Part shown: piece after piece, positions 5,438-7,296 of the stretch
How positions within the stretch are numbered: the first letter of the stretch is position 1
Layout: each line of letters starts with the position of its first letter
Notes under the pieces: model-generated
Databases searched by the model: none
Told to the model about the DNA's origin: nothing
Seen by the model: the letters and a program-made list of their open reading frames with translations, nothing else
Assembly: GCA_014874425.1 (NCBI GenBank)
Contig: JACWAG010000146.1
Location: forward strand, 1-7,296
From: Syntrophaceae bacterium
GTDB lineage: Bacteria > Desulfobacterota > Desulfomonilia > Desulfomonilales > Desulfomonilaceae
Length of the DNA stretch: 7,296 nucleotides
Reading direction: 5' to 3'
Program-made: the position numbers and the translations under genes

Positions 5438-7270
5438 ATGGCCGAGATGAAATTCCCAAATCCACACGAAGCGGAAACTATTCCAGGGACCGAAGGCTGG
5501 GAACGTATGTACCCCTACAATTATCAGTACAGTACTGAAAATCCGGAACGTAAGAAATATGAGGAGGATATGTTCTGGTTTTACGATGGACTGCACTATC
5601 CAGAACCCATGTATCCCTTTGACATCATTTGGGACGAAGCGTGGTATCTGGGCCTTTCTCAGTTCAATTCCAGGATCTTCATCGTTCCTCCTGCAATGGG
5701 TGTCGATCACCGCATTCATAACGGTTACATTTATATCACTCCATTACCCGTTTCTGACCCAAGCGAGATTCCAAAAAGGGCAGAATTGTTTATGAAAAGA
5801 GCGGGGTATTATTATCAGAACTGGGATCGTCTCCATGATCAGTGGGAAGGAAAAATGCGAGACGTTATTGATCAAGTCTCGAAGCTGGAAATCCCCACCC
5901 TCCCTGAAATTGAAGACGAGTCTGTGGTCACTGAAGGTCTTGGCACATCAACAGGGTATAAACTGCTTAAATCTTATGATAAACTTGTCGACCTCGGTAT
6001 ACTCACATGGCAATACCACTTTGAATTCTTGAATTTGGGGTATGCCGCCTACGTGGTCTTTGTTGATTTCTGTCAAAAAGCCTTTCCTGACATCCCTCTC
6101 CAGAAAATCACACAAATGGTGGGTGGTATAGACGTAATAATTTATAGGCCCGATGAAGAACTCAAGAAGCTTGCGAAGCTCTCCATAGATCTAGGGGTTG
6201 ATGACATTGCGATGAAAGGCTCCGCATCCGTTATCCTGGAAGAAATGGCGGCTTCTGAAAATGGGAACAAATGGCTGAAGGCCTTTGAAGCGGCTCGAGA
6301 ACCGTGGTTTTATGTATCCACGGGAACCGGTTGGTATCATCACGACAGATGCTGGAATGACGATCTGGACATCCCATTGTCTGCGATGGGGATTTACATA
6401 GAAAAGCTTAGAAAAGGAGAAAATATAGCTCGTCCGACTCAAAGCATTATTGAAGAAAGAGAAAGGCTCGCTACGGAATACAGAGCTTTACTGAACACAG
6501 ACGGCGACAGACAGACTTATGATCAGCTACTCGGAACCGCGAGAACAGTTTTCCCCTATGTCGAGAATCATCTTTTCTACGTGGAGCACTGGTTCCACAG
6601 TCTTTTCTGGAACAAAATACGGGAGGTCGGGAAAATCCTGGTTGATTACAAATTGATCGAGGATGTGGAAGATATTTGGTACTTGAAACGATCCGAAATC
6701 AAGGACGCTCTCTGGGACGTAGTTACGAGCTGGGCGACAGGAAGCAAGCCTAGGGGACCGCTCGTTTGGCCGAAAGAAGTGTTTTGGCGTAAGGGAATCA
6801 TGGATAAATTCCGTCAGTGGACACCACCCGATGGAATGGGCTCCATGCCGGAGAACATAACTGAACCTTTCACGATAGTTTTGTGGGGTATCACTTCCGA
6901 GTCTATGTCGAATTGGGCAAAGTTAAAAGCCGTGGCGGAGGGTGACGTGACCAAGATAATCGGCTTTCCTGGTTCCCCTGGCGTGGTGGAAGGCAAAGTT
7001 CGTGTATGCCGCACAGTCAAAGAGGTAGGACAACTTCAGGAAGGGGAAATACTTGTCGCTCCCACGACTTCTCCTAGCTGGGCCCCAGCTTTCCAGAAGA
7101 TAAAGGCTGCCGTTACCGATGTTGGAGGCGTCATGTGCCACGCTGCTATCGTCTGCCGTGAGTATGGCCTTCCAGCCATCGTGGGAACAGGATCCGCAAC
7201 ATCGAGGCTTAAAACCGGCCAAAGAATAAGGCTTGATGGTTCCAAAGGTGAAATCAACATAATCGACTAG
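5438..7270 (+). CDS. ppsA: Phenylphosphate synthase alpha-like subunit (PEP-utilising phosphohistidine protein)
   Basis: 610 residues. The C-terminal 100 form the swivelling phosphohistidine domain of the PEP synthase/PPDK family: GFPGSPGVVEGKVRV (509-523), EILVAPTTSPSWAPAF (537-552), TDVGGVMCHAAIVCREYGLP (560-579) with catalytic His568, then IVGTG and a closing strand. The first 500 residues are rich in Trp and Tyr (e.g. MFWFYDGLHYPEPMYPFDIIWDEAWY) and lack both the ATP-grasp and the PEP-binding barrel of PEP synthase. Thauera aromatica phenylphosphate synthase has the same split design: a 70-kDa alpha subunit with its phosphorylated His at 569, plus a separate ATP-binding subunit. That enzyme converts phenol and ATP to phenylphosphate, AMP and phosphate. 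UbiX upstream supports a carboxylation pathway. The true substrate could be another phenol (catechol, cresol). 'ppsA' here means phenylphosphate synthase, not PEP synthase. Confidence 0.78.
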   Translation: MAEMKFPNPHEAETIPGTEGWERMYPYNYQYSTENPERKKYEEDMFWFYDGLHYPEPMYPFDIIWDEAWYLGLSQFNSRIFIVPPAMGVDHRIHNGYIYITPLPVSDPSEIPKRAELFMKRAGYYYQNWDRLHDQWEGKMRDVIDQVSKLEIPTLPEIEDESVVTEGLGTSTGYKLLKSYDKLVDLGILTWQYHFEFLNLGYAAYVVFVDFCQKAFPDIPLQKITQMVGGIDVIIYRPDEELKKLAKLSIDLGVDDIAMKGSASVILEEMAASENGNKWLKAFEAAREPWFYVSTGTGWYHHDRCWNDDLDIPLSAMGIYIEKLRKGENIARPTQSIIEERERLATEYRALLNTDGDRQTYDQLLGTARTVFPYVENHLFYVEHWFHSLFWNKIREVGKILVDYKLIEDVEDIWYLKRSEIKDALWDVVTSWATGSKPRGPLVWPKEVFWRKGIMDKFRQWTPPDGMGSMPENITEPFTIVLWGITSESMSNWAKLKAVAEGDVTKIIGFPGSPGVVEGKVRVCRTVKEVGQLQEGEILVAPTTSPSWAPAFQKIKAAVTDVGGVMCHAAIVCREYGLPAIVGTGSATSRLKTGQRIRLDGSKGEINIID

Positions 7271-7289
7271 ATATTTGTCTTAACACTAT

Positions 7290-7294
7290 AGGAG
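7290..7294 (+). promoter_or_regulatory. Ribosome-binding site of the next gene, cut by the window edge
   Basis: AGGAG stands 20-24 nt after the synthase stop codon, and no start codon follows within the two bases left. A gene starting a few bases beyond the edge is likely. By analogy with Thauera it would be the ATP-binding subunit of phenylphosphate synthase. Confidence 0.5.
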
Positions 7295-7296
7295 TC

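Noticed and set aside
5438..7270. Calling the 610-residue protein a phosphoenolpyruvate synthase or pyruvate phosphate dikinase.
   Set aside because: It has the phosphohistidine domain at the C-terminus but neither the ATP-binding N-terminal domain nor the C-terminal PEP-binding barrel of those enzymes.

Overview
The window looks like part of a bacterial chromosome carrying an aromatic-compound (phenol-type) degradation locus. The best clue is a pair of genes on the + strand: a flavin prenyltransferase (UbiX) and a 610-residue protein with a C-terminal phosphohistidine swivel domain. The second matches the alpha subunit of phenylphosphate synthase in size, layout and position of the catalytic His. 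In anaerobes such as Thauera aromatica this enzyme phosphorylates phenol before a UbiD-type carboxylase, which uses the prenylated FMN that UbiX makes. This suggests an anaerobic or facultative phenol degrader. The moderate base composition by eye and the UPF0261/zinc-ribbon neighbourhood would fit a sulfate-reducing or syntrophic Desulfobacterota-like organism, but the sequence does not prove that.

Left part (1-976): a possible broken MoaD/ThiS-like N-terminus at the edge overlaps the start of a class I SAM-dependent methyltransferase (+). Next, on the - strand, are two small genes: an acidic 71-residue protein of unknown function and a 79-residue zinc-ribbon protein. They converge on the methyltransferase with only 29 bp between. 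About 180 bp without a convincing gene (1477-1659) follows.

Middle part (1660-4279): a UPF0261 (Tm-1-like ATP-binding) protein lies downstream of a LysR-type regulator on the - strand, with 59 bp between them, probably one transcript. The regulator is divergent from ubiX. The 428-bp gap between them holds a clear T-N11-A palindrome (3881-3895) and a sigma70-like promoter pointing at ubiX. The palindrome centre lies about 65 bp upstream of the predicted transcription start, the usual position of a LysR recognition site. A leader of about 330 nt with short palindromes then precedes ubiX.

Right part (4280-7296): ubiX overlaps by 4 nt a gene for a YhbP/UPF0306-like flavin split-barrel protein. 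After 85 bp comes the phenylphosphate-synthase-like gene with a strong ribosome-binding site. The window ends just after a new Shine-Dalgarno-like AGGAG, so the next gene, probably the ATP-binding synthase subunit, should start immediately beyond the edge. The working model is that the LysR protein senses an aromatic compound or intermediate and switches on an operon that phosphorylates a phenol (phenylphosphate synthase) and supplies prenyl-FMN (UbiX) for a UbiD-like carboxylase. No UbiD-like gene lies inside the window. No tRNA, rRNA, CRISPR array, insertion sequence or integrase was seen.
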